From contig JAKNDB010000087.1 of the NCBI GenBank assembly GCA_024305405.1, forward strand, positions 8,310,501-8,374,500: 64,000 nt of DNA, given 5' to 3'. A model generated the notes under the pieces. It searched no databases, was not told where the DNA came from, and saw only the letters and a list, made by a program, of their open reading frames with translations. Source of the DNA: Dirofilaria immitis. Taxonomy: Eukaryota; Nematoda; Chromadorea; Rhabditida; Onchocercidae. The position numbers and the translations under genes are program-made. How positions within the stretch are numbered: the stretch's first letter is position 1; the number at the start of each line of letters is the position of its first letter. Positions 1-12,624 of the stretch are shown piece by piece.

Positions 1-3000
1 TGAAGAAACACCTTTCAAATTTAAACCTTTCCCGCAGCCGGTAATGCAGTTGCCCTTGCAGCAGACTCAGGAAGTAAGGTAAACATTTTTTCGTTGGTGA
101 ATGACTGATTTTGATGTGAAGTGATTTGATTATCAAAGGAAAAAAAAGTATTTTTAAGCAATTATTTCATAAAATGTCTACCTGCATTACTCTCCGATCA
201 ATTATAGATGAGGAAGGAGAACGATAAAAAGAAGAAGGGAAGGGAGGATAAGGGGAAGAAAAGAAAAATGTCAATTCCATTCATAATTTATTAAAATTCA
301 TGGTCATAGTGCATTGTCGCCAAATTATTAGTTCTCTAATGATATTTGATATATCACAGCAGGAATATATGGAGTCGAGATTATACTGTATCTCTTATGG
401 AAGTTGCAAAAGTTAAGAAAGAACGACAGGTTAGTTTTTATTTTGTGTTTTACGCAAATGTTATCCATGTACACTTCTTTTATTCATATTCATGAATTAA
501 GATTTGAATAAAAATATTATGCATGCTGAACATTCCTACTAGGAATATTGTGTTTCTGATTCTTGACCAAGAATACTAATATCGCTTTCAAGATATCCTT
601 CTTCAGTGCACTCTAAAATAGTTCGAGCGAAAAACATTACAAAGGAAATATTGTGTAGACTTTTTCATTTCTAGAAATTGGAAGAAGAGCAGCGCCGGAT
701 GGCAGAACAGGAAAAGCAGTTAAAAGAGATGCGAGAAGCTTTGCTGAAAGAGGAAGAAGAACGAGTCGCACGGGAGCGAAGAATTATGGAGAAAGAGTTA
801 CAGCTTCAAAGAGCACAAGTGAGATAGTAGCAACTTCACTTCTCTGTTAATCTCTTTAATTTGTTGAAGAATTTGATGGAAGATTCTCCAACGAATGAAA
901 TATTTTATCAATTCAAGGATTTTTATATGGTCTTACATTGTATTTTGTTGTTCTCGGTATTATTTCAGCGATTTATTTCTTTGGAATGCTGAATGCTTTA
1001 GTGTTTAGAAAATTCAAACTTTAGGAAGAATTAGCACAATTAGCAGCGGAAGAAAAAGAGCGAGCAGCAGCACGAGAGCGTGAAATAGAAGCCGAAAGGA
1101 AACGCTTAGCTGAAGAAATGGAAAGGACGAAAAACGAAGAAGTAGAAAGAGCATTAGCGGAAACAAAACGAGTATGCTATTTGTAATCGAGTCATTACTT
1201 CAAGTTTGACTTGAGAAAGGATGAGAATGGAGTCTTGAAAAATAAGTTTAATGTGGCCTTTAATACTTTTTGCTGCAATTCTCGATATTCAGCTATATGA
1301 TTATTTTAGAAGGAGGAGGAAAAAGAACAGCAGCGATTGCAGGATGAAACGGAAAGGTGTATAAAAAAGCGAAGGAACTGAAAAAATACAAAACGAAGCT
1401 GAAGAAGTGGCTCGAAAAGCAGACATTGAGAAAAAGCTACTGCATCAGCAAGTATCCACGTCTGAAACAATAATTATACATGAAAAAGAAAATTTGCTTC
1501 ATATGCCACCAGTCGAATTGAGAAAAGGAGTAGCGTATTTAACATTCGAATAGAAAATCATTTAATTGAAGATATTATTTAACCAACTGGAATTTTTTCT
1601 GGAAATATCGCTTGATATAAAAAATTTTCAGCAATTTAACATTTAATAACTGCAATAAACTGAACTTGGGAGATATAAAATGAAGGAGCACATACTTTGA
1701 ACTTAACCACTAAATAATGTCTGAAGGAATAATTAGTAATTTTGCATAACATATTTTTTGTTCATACCCAGCTTGTAGTTGAGTGATTTTCAAAAATGAG
1801 TTTAAATTGTCAATAAGAAACGTCCTGGTAAAATATATCCGTTGCTGGGAGATATCTTAAAAGCTAATATTTCAGAATTCTTCGAAAGAATTCATTGTTA
1901 CTGAAGAATTTGCGCCATTCTTAAAACAAAAGGGATCAGAAAATATATCCGTAAAGTGGCCATATGCTCGACAAGCAACATATCAAAGCGGTGAAGACAA
2001 AGTGACTGCACCAAAAGTTCGAATCTTTTCCGTTTTGCAACATAATATTGTGAGCGTCAGCCATTGATCCAGTGTACTTCTGTAGCTTTACTACTTCAGT
2101 AATTAAAAAAAAAATTAATTTAGCTGCTCCATGGATTGCTGTAACAAATAAGGGAACGACAGATCGAAGTGAACCAAGTTTGCTAGACATACAACAAGAG
2201 GAAGAACGACAAATGATGGCGGAAATAAAGCATAGACAACAGCAACAAATAAATGGTTCAACAATATGGAAAGATGCTAGTGAAGCAGTTCGTGCAGGAG
2301 TTTGGAGTTCTGCTACACATAAACTTAAATGGAGACAAGATTCTCAGGTTTATCTCTTTTTTCATATAAGCTTAATGATTTATTTGTTTTATTGCTTCTG
2401 TATATGTAGATGGAATGACCGAGACACTAAATTCCAATCGTTCAAAAATATAAATTGTTTCACAAAAGTTCTAAATTTTTTTTTATTTTAAATTATTAGT
2501 CATACATTTTTGTATGTTGTGCATTAATTTTTTTTCCGCTTCATTTTAGTCAGTATCTGATACAATGGTCGCATCTTCACAGCAAATAGCATGGGGTGGT
2601 GCTAGAGGTATAAATAATATATCAGTCATAAAAGCAGCATGGAATGATCCGTCGCTTCTAGATAGTAGCAAAATTAGAAATATCAGGTATTTTTTTTTTT
2701 TTGGAAAAAGTTTACTTTTAATTTTGGATTAAAATTTTTGTTCCTTCACTTTTTTTTAGTAAATTGGTATTATCAAAATCAAATCTTTTAGAAATCTACA
2801 AAATACAAATAAATCTGAACCAGAAACTGCAGAACACGAAGTATGTCTTACTGTGCCATTTTCATTCAACATTGGGTTATATGCTTTTATTTACTATCGG
2901 ATTTTTCACTTAAAAAATTTTATTTGGGAAAAGGCGAAACAAAATATATGGAATTTATTGAATACATCGTAAATTTCCTGAACCAGTCAAAACTGTAATA

Positions 3001-3883
3001 CTCTATTGGTTACAGAACTTCATTTTCGTCTTGGAAGTTTCAAAATAGTACATTTTTTCTAGGCAGTCGAGAAAATTTTCAAGCAATCCATTACAAATAG
3101 TGGTAATGCTCTCACTGGTTGGATGATAAATCGAGTCAAACAACTAAATCCAGAAGTGGATGCCGATGTGTTTGCTGCTTTCATTGAAGGTGTCGATAAT
3201 CCGAATGAAGTATGACTGTGATTTCCGATTTATGCAATCTTCGATTTCCTGCAAACATTTAATTCTTGTCCTTTTAAAGTTCTGTCTGTATAGATTACAA
3301 ATTCTTTTGTCGGAATGCATGTAAATGATTGTAATAGAATATGTGTGGAAATTTCTTAATACATAAATTCATAATCAGAATATTTCTGTATTTAGGTAGA
3401 AGACTATATAATTGGTTATTTGGGAGAAAGTCGTTTAGTGAAGGAATTGATACGAGAATTTCTGGAGAGGCGTTCACAAGCCCGTCAAAAGAGAGAACCC
3501 ATTGATAAGGATGTAAGTTTGCATCCGGTCAAATTGAATTCTATGCGGATTTTTGTCGGATTCCCTAAAAGTTAATTTTTTTACCTTTAAAATAGGAAAT
3601 TTCTTTGTTGTCGATTATCTTTTTCTTGCAGGATCTAACTCATCCTGCACAAGCAGCTGATGCACTAAATGCCAATGTGGCAAACAATAAATTCGACAGT
3701 TCTACCTCGCAACAAATACTAACGGGTAGTGGAAAACGGAAGAAAAAGGGCAACAAAGGAAATAAGCTGATTGTCGATGGTGCGTGTTTGGGTTTCAAAG
3801 GAACAGTTGACCCGAATCGTGTTAATGTCGGTGAAATCGATACTGTTGATGGTGGTACGGTAATCGATTATTCACATAAATGA
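1..3883 (+). CDS. GIGYF (GYF-domain, PERQ-type) protein, 3' part; 5' end outside window
   Basis: GIGYF proteins bind proline-rich partners through a GYF domain and work in 4EHP-linked translational repression and mRNA decay; the GYF domain itself lies upstream of the window. Exons: <1-73, (about 360-429), 675-818, 1025-1171, 1310-1529, 1876-1990, 2124-2347, 2550-2686, 2792-2840, 3063-3209, 3396-3512, 3632-3883. From 1876 on the phases all fit. The middle exons encode a long E/K/R/Q coiled coil. The block PSLLDIQQEEERQM and the C-terminal helical region (ITNSGNALTGWMINRVKQL, then VEDYIIGYLGESRLVKEL and EFLERR) match the GIGYF C-terminal half, and the tail GACLGFKG...NVGEIDTVDGG matches the family's end. 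Oddities: exon 1310-1529 needs one A fewer in the A6 run at 1363-1368 to stay in the conserved frame, and the join between 73 and about 360 does not phase. A K/E-rich exon near 208-287 may fill that gap. Family call firm; upstream exons provisional. Confidence 0.85.
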
Positions 3884-5193
3884 TTGTTTCGGGAGAGTGA
3901 AATTTTGTCGAAATCGGTCTTGTATTTTCATCATTTTTTTGATAGGTATTATTTTCTCATTTTTTCTTTGTTTAAAGAATTTTCTATCATTGTTGAGAAT
4001 TTCATATGGTTTCCTTATTTTTGAATTTCCTTTTCGAAACTGTCGCGTTTGGATGATGTTTGACACCGAAATTATGATGTAATTTTCAACAAATCAGTTA
4101 AGCAATTCTAATTTAAAGAGTTGTGATTCGATTTGAAAAATATGATTACTCTCGCTGTAGAACATGCCTACCGTTCGAGAATAATATTAGAAATGAATGA
4201 TCCTTTTCGGGAATAAATTCTATTATAATATTATGATAGATTTCGAATAATTAAAGATCGTGTTTTTCTTCTTTTGAATAAATTTTACTGCTGTTTCGCT
4301 GCTTTTTTTTGGCATTTTTTATTTTTTTGTTTTGAATTGTAAGCTTATCGTGGAAATTGTTTTTATGACAAGAGCAGGAAATGTTCACATTTCTATTATT
4401 GATCGCCACAATTGCCAAAGTCTGATTATGCATTATATATATATTATATATAATATAATATATATAGTCTATATGTATATATTTTTTGGATTTAATTTGA
4501 TTAGTCTAGGAAGGCGGGAGGCAAAAAAAGTTAACTATTTTTCAGTTGTTTCTCTCTGTTTATTTATCTTGCTTTTAGCTGAGCATGTGCATGTAAATGG
4601 TAATTTTCTTGTATTTTCTAAAAATCGTCATTTTGCCCGGTTGAAGTTTGACTTTTATTGGTCAGGAAATGGTTTTTCTTTTAAAAGCTCAAAATTTATT
4701 GGACTTATTAAAAAACTGTTTGACTTTTCTAGAATGATTTTATTTATTTTCCTGGAATCCCATCATACCAATTTGAGATCATTTTAAGTGTGATTTGAGA
4801 GGAAATGTGTTTAACACAACATACAACTATGATTTTAGATTTTCAAGCTTAAAAATTTTGATGGATTTCAGGACTACCAAATGAGATTTAAATGTTAGGT
4901 CTATTTCAATTTTACAATATTATGTCTTGTCTCTCTACGTTTTCAAAGATGACCTAATTCATTCTCGAAAGGTTTTTTGTTCCTGTGTTTTACTATTTCT
5001 CTCAGTTGTTTCTAGCTTTTTGGTATGCGATCTCTATGATATTCTGTTATCACTCCCCATCTTCTCCTTCTATCTGTCTTTTTATTTCTCATATTTTGCT
5101 TACTTTGACTCAAAGAACTCAGAAGGTTTCCTTATTATTTCAAATTATTGTTGACATCTTAATTTTTGGCGTGGTAGTTATACCTCCCTTTTT
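1528..5193. repeat. Left arm of 3.67-kb near-identical inverted duplication
   Basis: The reverse complement of this segment reappears at 8135-11802. Identity starts at the bases spanning the 3' splice junction of the GIGYF exon ending at 1529 and stops within a T run at 5193. The arm carries the last seven GIGYF exons and about 1.3 kb downstream of the stop codon, including a TA-rich stretch near 4437-4466. The arm differences I saw are single-base homopolymer-length changes: A10 at 2105 versus T9 at 11217, T4 at 4272 versus A5 at 9053, A6 at 4710 versus T5 at 8614, and T5 at 5079 versus A6 at 8245. I see no terminal repeats or transposase. Beyond the GIGYF stop I see no further gene in the arm; the longest open frame there (4332-4787) has no coding features. 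Confidence 0.95.
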
Positions 5194-8134
5194 ATTGCCT
5201 CGATTAGTTTCCGAATAGCTGAAGTAAAATCTTTTGTGGCTTTGATAGTGTTTGATATATAAAATGTTGGGCTTGCGTATAACTTTTTCATGTTTGTCAA
5301 GAAAAGTTTATTTTTTACAATATCTGACTCGTTTTTTTCTTTTCGAAGTTCTTTTAGGTTATTTTGACATCATCTGAGATTAGATCAGTTTTTAGTATCG
5401 TTATATTTCCTTGTTCTATAATCATAGTGATTATTTTAGAAATTGGAGAGGGTGAGCAATAGTTTCAATGCTTATACGTCGTTAGATTGAAATATATCGG
5501 TAATGTAATACAACGAATAGCACTTTTTATATTATTTCGGAATAATCTAGCTGGTAATGATTGTGAAAATTTCCATATAACTTTCCTCGGTTGATATTGC
5601 CAAAGTATCACTAAATGAAAATGATGAAATTTCCGGTCCTTCTGTTCTGTAGTTGGTGCGTGGCGACTTCCTGCTGCTTTGTTCATGGTGTATGTAGTAC
5701 TGATGATAATTGTTCCTTACTTTTTCTTTTCAGTTTCATTTTATTTTCCCTGATGTTTTTGTCTTCACATCCAAGTACCTTCGTTTCATCTTTACTACGT
5801 GAGTGGATAAGACAATACCGTATCCTGTAGTCCTGTTTTTACACATTGTATAAAAATATGATATCGATGTCTTTTGGTTATTATAAATAGAAAAATTTCT
5901 TTATCACTTAAGGTTTTATCGCATATAAGAAGGTCGGTTTCATGAATTTCACATCGATCTGGTCATCTGAATAATATATACAATTAAAACATCATGGATA
6001 TATAATTTACTTGCATATTTTTATAGCACTATTGAATTGCCATCGATGCTTTCTCTTTCTGCAGTGGTAGTATTGCCTGCAGTTGCATAAAATGTTATAA
6101 TACGATGGAAGATGAATATCAAATATCGAAGTCGAACCGTGCCGATGTCATCATACTTATTCATGATTTATAGCAAAATAAAGAGCAAAGATATGTCGTT
6201 AGTAATTTGAAATTTTTCGTTATCTGAAGAAATTAATTGAAATTCAAACTCTGACGTGGCAGATTCTATTAGTAGTGATTATCTTCACAAAAATATAGGA
6301 GTTGGGAACAAATTTTTCTCAAAATTTTACGAGCGAAAAATAAAAGCGATGTACGTTCGGAAGAATTATTAGGTAAACGTAAAATTGTCAAGGTTTCTTT
6401 ACCTTGTAATAATTGGTCATTCTAGGAATATATTTCTATGTATTGTAACACTTCAATTCATTCAACTATTGGTCTTTTTTATAACATTATCATATTAATC
6501 TTTGGCATAATGATATAATTGTCAATTTGAATTCATAATGATCGTTAATAATCATTTAATTATACTTTTTAAAAATATTATCAATAAAAAGTTTAGCATA
6601 ATTAATAAGTTAAGATGTTTTTGATTCATCCGGAAATTTATGCTAATTTTCTACGCTTCAAAAAATATTGTGAAGGAAAAAACTACGTATTGCTTCGTTT
6701 TTATGCAAATTTATTTATATAATTTATTTTAATATATAAAAAAGTAAACAAATCGTATTAAATTAAATCAGTGAAGTTTTAAAGGATTTTTCTTTGTTTC
6801 ATCAAGTCGTTGATGGTAATTTTCTTCACTTTCCTTCTATCTATTTATATTTTAATGTTGAAAAAATTTTGTATAAATCATACTACTCGAGTAACAAGCA
6901 AAATTTTTCAAGAAAAATTTTGTTGAATAGTTTCTAGCCTATCGATAAGGAAAAGAATGGCTTATACTCATCGTGTAGATGAGCTTGGAATGCTGATGAC
7001 CGTCATTCAAAGTTTACAAAGCCAATTAAGGTAATGTGCAGTACATATATCTACGTGTATATATGTATATGCGATGAATATTTAAATATGTAAAATACTC
7101 ATTCGACATTTTTTGCGCTATATAGAAATATTAATAATAATAATAAAGAAAAATTCCAAAAAAAAAAAGGATGAAATATCTCTAACGATCGAGAACGATG
7201 GTATCGCGAGAGCTGTTCAGTGACTGTAATATTATTTTCTTATTATCCGAAAAAGTTTTATTTGGGAAATTGCGGACAAATATGATTTATTCTACTGAAA
7301 GCAATGAAATAATTATTATTTGAAGCGCTGATAAGAAGTAAAATGATATTAGGTACCAAATGAACTGAGATAATGATGAACAAATCCACCGTGTTGATAA
7401 ATTCTAGAATAAAACAAAAATGATATAATCGGCAAAGAAAATTTCAATCATACGAAATTGATAAAATCTTCTGGAATAAATTATTTTAAATTGCGCTACT
7501 ATCAATTTTTCTCAAATTTGTAAAATTTTTTATTGATATGTTCTGAAAGTTGAACAATTTCTACTAGTTTTAATGCATCCACAATTATTCAAGAAATTAT
7601 CCGATTGATAGACAGTGGCTGACGGAAGAGCTTCGAGGGCAAAAAACAATTTCTGTTAATCGGTGAAATAATATATTGATAGGTTCCTCGGCTTTTGGCA
7701 TGTATATAAGTATCGTCGATTGTAGTTTATCGATGATGAGTTGGTAGGCATTTCCTTTAATCCATTCAAATCTCTTGAAACGGCAATCTTTAAAATTTCA
7801 AGCAATAACAACGGTTTAATGAAGTGTATAAAGCCTTCAATCCTCGCTTTAATAAAAAAACAGTGCAGAAAAATTTAGGAAAAAATTTAAATTCTAGATA
7901 TCCTTATCCAGAACAGATCAATAATCAACAATTATTTTTGTTGTTACTATCCTTATATTATGATAGTAATCATTACTATTACTCATTATTATTATTTTTT
8001 ATTATTCCAGTAAATTGTTATACGAATAAATCATAAAAACAGTTTTTCGTTCCTAATCAAGAAAAAAATTTGTTTTCAAATGAGAAATTTATCGCAAATA
8101 CAATTAAATTCATTCATACATTAATTAAATAAGA
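5194..8134. other. Single-copy spacer between the inverted-repeat arms
   Basis: About 2.9 kb of AT-rich DNA that is not part of the inverted repeat. The only coding-like island is at 6937-7030. A frame at 5615 begins with a hydrophobic, signal-like stretch but continues as low-complexity Leu/Ser/Phe with no splice-supported partner. I see no RNA gene or transposon gene here. Confidence 0.6.
6937..7030 (+). other. Orphan exon-like segment in the spacer
   Basis: A stretch bounded by a plausible acceptor (TTTCTAG) and a donor (GTAATG) contains an ATG at 6957 followed by an open frame, MAYTHRVDELGMLMTVIQSL, that continues to QSQLR before the donor. The peptide looks like an amphipathic helix. 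I found no convincing neighbouring exon on this strand, so this may be the first exon of a gene broken by the rearrangement, or chance. Family not recognised. Confidence 0.3.
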
Positions 8135-11100
8135 AAAAAGGGAGGTATAACTACCACGCCAAAAATTAAGATGTCAACAATAATTTGAAATAATAAGGAA
8201 ACCTTCTGAGTTCTTTGAGTCAAAGTAAGCAAAATATGAGAAATAAAAAAGACAGATAGAAGGAGAAGATGGGGAGTGATAACAGAATATCATAGAGATC
8301 GCATACCAAAAAGCTAGAAACAACTGAGAGAAATAGTAAAACACAGGAACAAAAAACCTTTCGAGAATGAATTAGGTCATCTTTGAAAACGTAGAGAGAC
8401 AAGACATAATATTGTAAAATTGAAATAGACCTAACATTTAAATCTCATTTGGTAGTCCTGAAATCCATCAAAATTTTTAAGCTTGAAAATCTAAAATCAT
8501 AGTTGTATGTTGTGTTAAACACATTTCCTCTCAAATCACACTTAAAATGATCTCAAATTGGTATGATGGGATTCCAGGAAAATAAATAAAATCATTCTAG
8601 AAAAGTCAAACAGTTTTTAATAAGTCCAATAAATTTTGAGCTTTTAAAAGAAAAACCATTTCCTGACCAATAAAAGTCAAACTTCAACCGGGCAAAATGA
8701 CGATTTTTAGAAAATACAAGAAAATTACCATTTACATGCACATGCTCAGCTAAAAGCAAGATAAATAAACAGAGAGAAACAACTGAAAAATAGTTAACTT
8801 TTTTTGCCTCCCGCCTTCCTAGACTAATCAAATTAAATCCAAAAAATATATACATATAGACTATATATATTATATTATATATAATATATATATAATGCAT
8901 AATCAGACTTTGGCAATTGTGGCGATCAATAATAGAAATGTGAACATTTCCTGCTCTTGTCATAAAAACAATTTCCACGATAAGCTTACAATTCAAAACA
9001 AAAAAATAAAAAATGCCAAAAAAAAGCAGCGAAACAGCAGTAAAATTTATTCAAAAAGAAGAAAAACACGATCTTTAATTATTCGAAATCTATCATAATA
9101 TTATAATAGAATTTATTCCCGAAAAGGATCATTCATTTCTAATATTATTCTCGAACGGTAGGCATGTTCTACAGCGAGAGTAATCATATTTTTCAAATCG
9201 AATCACAACTCTTTAAATTAGAATTGCTTAACTGATTTGTTGAAAATTACATCATAATTTCGGTGTCAAACATCATCCAAACGCGACAGTTTCGAAAAGG
9301 AAATTCAAAAATAAGGAAACCATATGAAATTCTCAACAATGATAGAAAATTCTTTAAACAAAGAAAAAAATGAGAAAATAATACCTATCAAAAAAATGAT
9401 GAAAATACAAGACCGATTTCGACAAAATTTCACTCTCCCGAAACAATCATTTATGTGAATAATCGATTACCGTACCACCATCAACAGTATCGATTTCACC
9501 GACATTAACACGATTCGGGTCAACTGTTCCTTTGAAACCCAAACACGCACCATCGACAATCAGCTTATTTCCTTTGTTGCCCTTTTTCTTCCGTTTTCCA
9601 CTACCCGTTAGTATTTGTTGCGAGGTAGAACTGTCGAATTTATTGTTTGCCACATTGGCATTTAGTGCATCAGCTGCTTGTGCAGGATGAGTTAGATCCT
9701 GCAAGAAAAAGATAATCGACAACAAAGAAATTTCCTATTTTAAAGGTAAAAAAATTAACTTTTAGGGAATCCGACAAAAATCCGCATAGAATTCAATTTG
9801 ACCGGATGCAAACTTACATCCTTATCAATGGGTTCTCTCTTTTGACGGGCTTGTGAACGCCTCTCCAGAAATTCTCGTATCAATTCCTTCACTAAACGAC
9901 TTTCTCCCAAATAACCAATTATATAGTCTTCTACCTAAATACAGAAATATTCTGATTATGAATTTATGTATTAAGAAATTTCCACACATATTCTATTACA
10001 ATCATTTACATGCATTCCGACAAAAGAATTTGTAATCTATACAGACAGAACTTTAAAAGGACAAGAATTAAATGTTTGCAGGAAATCGAAGATTGCATAA
10101 ATCGGAAATCACAGTCATACTTCATTCGGATTATCGACACCTTCAATGAAAGCAGCAAACACATCGGCATCCACTTCTGGATTTAGTTGTTTGACTCGAT
10201 TTATCATCCAACCAGTGAGAGCATTACCACTATTTGTAATGGATTGCTTGAAAATTTTCTCGACTGCCTAGAAAAAATGTACTATTTTGAAACTTCCAAG
10301 ACGAAAATGAAGTTCTGTAACCAATAGAGTATTACAGTTTTGACTGGTTCAGGAAATTTACGATGTATTCAATAAATTCCATATATTTTGTTTCGCCTTT
10401 TCCCAAATAAAATTTTTAAGTGAAAAATCCGATAGTAAATAAAAGCATATAACCCAATGTTGAATGAAAATGGCACAGTAAGACATACTTCGTGTTCTGC
10501 AGTTTCTGGTTCAGATTTATTTGTATTTTGTAGATTTCTAAAAGATTTGATTTTGATAATACCAATTTACTAAAAAAAAAGTGAAGGAACAAAAATTTTA
10601 ATCCAAAATTAAAAGTAAACTTTTTCCAAAAAAAAAAAAATACCTGATATTTCTAATTTTGCTACTATCTAGAAGCGACGGATCATTCCATGCTGCTTTT
10701 ATGACTGATATATTATTTATACCTCTAGCACCACCCCATGCTATTTGCTGTGAAGATGCGACCATTGTATCAGATACTGACTAAAATGAAGCGGAAAAAA
10801 AAATTAATGCACAACATACAAAAATGTATGACTAATAATTTAAAATAAAAAAAAATTTAGAACTTTTGTGAAACAATTTATATTTTTGAACGATTGGAAT
10901 TTAGTGTCTCGGTCATTCCATCTACATATACAGAAGCAATAAAACAAATAAATCATTAAGCTTATATGAAAAAAGAGATAAACCTGAGAATCTTGTCTCC
11001 ATTTAAGTTTATGTGTAGCAGAACTCCAAACTCCTGCACGAACTGCTTCACTAGCATCTTTCCATATTGTTGAACCATTTATTTGTTGCTGTTGTCTATG

Positions 11101-11802
11101 CTTTATTTCCGCCATCATTTGTCGTTCTTCCTCTTGTTGTATGTCTAGCAAACTTGGTTCACTTCGATCTGTCGTTCCCTTATTTGTTACAGCAATCCAT
11201 GGAGCAGCTAAATTAATTTTTTTTTAATTACTGAAGTAGTAAAGCTACAGAAGTACACTGGATCAATGGCTGACGCTCACAATATTATGTTGCAAAACGG
11301 AAAAGATTCGAACTTTTGGTGCAGTCACTTTGTCTTCACCGCTTTGATATGTTGCTTGTCGAGCATATGGCCACTTTACGGATATATTTTCTGATCCCTT
11401 TTGTTTTAAGAATGGCGCAAATTCTTCAGTAACAATGAATTCTTTCGAAGAATTCTGAAATATTAGCTTTTAAGATATCTCCCAGCAACGGATATATTTT
11501 ACCAGGACGTTTCTTATTGACAATTTAAACTCATTTTTGAAAATCACTCAACTACAAGCTGGGTATGAACAAAAATATGTTATGCAAAATTACTAATTAT
11601 TCCTTCAGACATTATTTAGTGGTTAAGTTCAAAGTATGTGCTCCTTCATTTTATATCTCCCAAGTTCAGTTTATTGCAGTTATTAAATGTTAAATTGCTG
11701 AAAATTTTTTTATATCAAGCGATATTTCCAGAAAAAATTCCAGTTGGTTAAATAATATCTTCAATTAAATGATTTTCTATTCGAATGTTAAATACGCTAC
11801 TC
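8135..11802. repeat. Right arm of the inverted duplication
   Basis: Reverse-complement copy of 1528-5193. It ends at 11802, where similarity to the left arm stops abruptly at a point corresponding to the 3' end of the GIGYF exon that terminates at 1529. The sequence outside the arm (from 11803) is unrelated to the GIGYF exons upstream of 1528, so only the 3' part of the gene was copied. Confidence 0.95.
9447..11454 (-). pseudogene. 5'-truncated antisense copy of the GIGYF 3' exons
   Basis: The right arm carries intact copies of the last seven GIGYF exons, from the counterpart of exon 1876-1990 (high end at 11454) to the stop codon at 9447-9449. The copied splice sites appear preserved. No exon upstream of the breakpoint is present: the coiled-coil exons and any promoter or start codon are missing, so no full protein could be made unless the fragment is spliced to something further upstream. 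The extreme similarity to the functional exons implies a very recent event, ongoing gene conversion or an assembly duplication. I call it a pseudogene because of the truncation, not because of internal decay. Confidence 0.8.
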
Positions 11803-12292
11803 TTATCTACTGTTAAAATTTATTATCATGTAAAATTAAATGAACAGTTACATTTTTTAATATTAGGCATCATAATTTTTTATTATTAAATATTAAAAGC
11901 ATGATAATTGATTATAATTATTGAATTCAATGATCATTTCCAAATAATATTTATTATAAAAATACTTTTTTAATTTTCGATATAAAATTTTGTTTTTGAA
12001 AAAAGATTACTTTTTTTCATCGCTGTTTTAATATTTGCAACGTCTTCGAGCAGTTTTTCTTTAGGTCATTTGATCTAACACGCAGCTGTTACGAGAGCAA
12101 TCAAATAAGCTGTTTGCTTGCTTCATTATTACCATCATCGATCATTAAATTTTACGTACAAACAAAGAAAGAAAAAATATGTTCAGCTTAACGGGAATGA
12201 TATTTTGATATATATCTGAATAACAACCATTCTTTTATTTTGAGATAAATTTTTAATATAAATTATCTTTAGCATGATCATTTGGCCAACAC

Positions 12293-12346
<54 letters not shown>

Positions 12347-12624
12347 TCATTAAAATATGCTACTTCAGAAAAGGGAAGGCAATAGGCTTTTATATTTTAT
12401 TGTATAAGTGTTAAATCATAATAGGAAGAGCCTGAAGACATGTTTTTCTTTTTCATTATATGGAAACTTGATTTTTATTATATATTGAGTGAGTGTTATT
12501 ATTGCTTAACTAACTGAATGCTACAACAAAGAGAGAGTAGTCTTTCAAACTAAGTTGTAATTTTCCCACTTCTTCAATATTTGAATAAACTTGGCACGCT
12601 GAAATTGAACAAACTCCAAAGCAA
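11803..12624. other. Intergenic AT-rich DNA with a TAA microsatellite
   Basis: Separates the inverted-repeat arm from the start of the NCS-like gene. It holds a perfect TAA/AAT trinucleotide run at about 12294-12345 (roughly 17 units). The 5' regulatory region of the downstream gene is presumably here, but I can name no specific element. Confidence 0.6.

Noticed and set aside
4332..4787. 151-codon frame downstream of GIGYF, mirrored at 8592-8996
   Set aside because: Composition is that of AT-rich non-coding DNA, there are no splice partners or domain features, and the mirrored copy exists only because of the inverted duplication and ends differently after a one-base shift.
5615..5830. Frame starting with a hydrophobic, Cys-containing signal-like stretch
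   Set aside because: The rest is Leu/Phe/Ser low complexity with no recognisable mature region and no supporting exon.
1528..11802. Foldback or Polinton-type transposon with long terminal inverted repeats
   Set aside because: The arms contain ordinary GIGYF exons and introns, the spacer has no transposase, polymerase or integrase coding, and no target-site duplication is evident.
12294..12345. CRISPR-like or regulatory repeat
   Set aside because: It is a simple TAA microsatellite without spacers.
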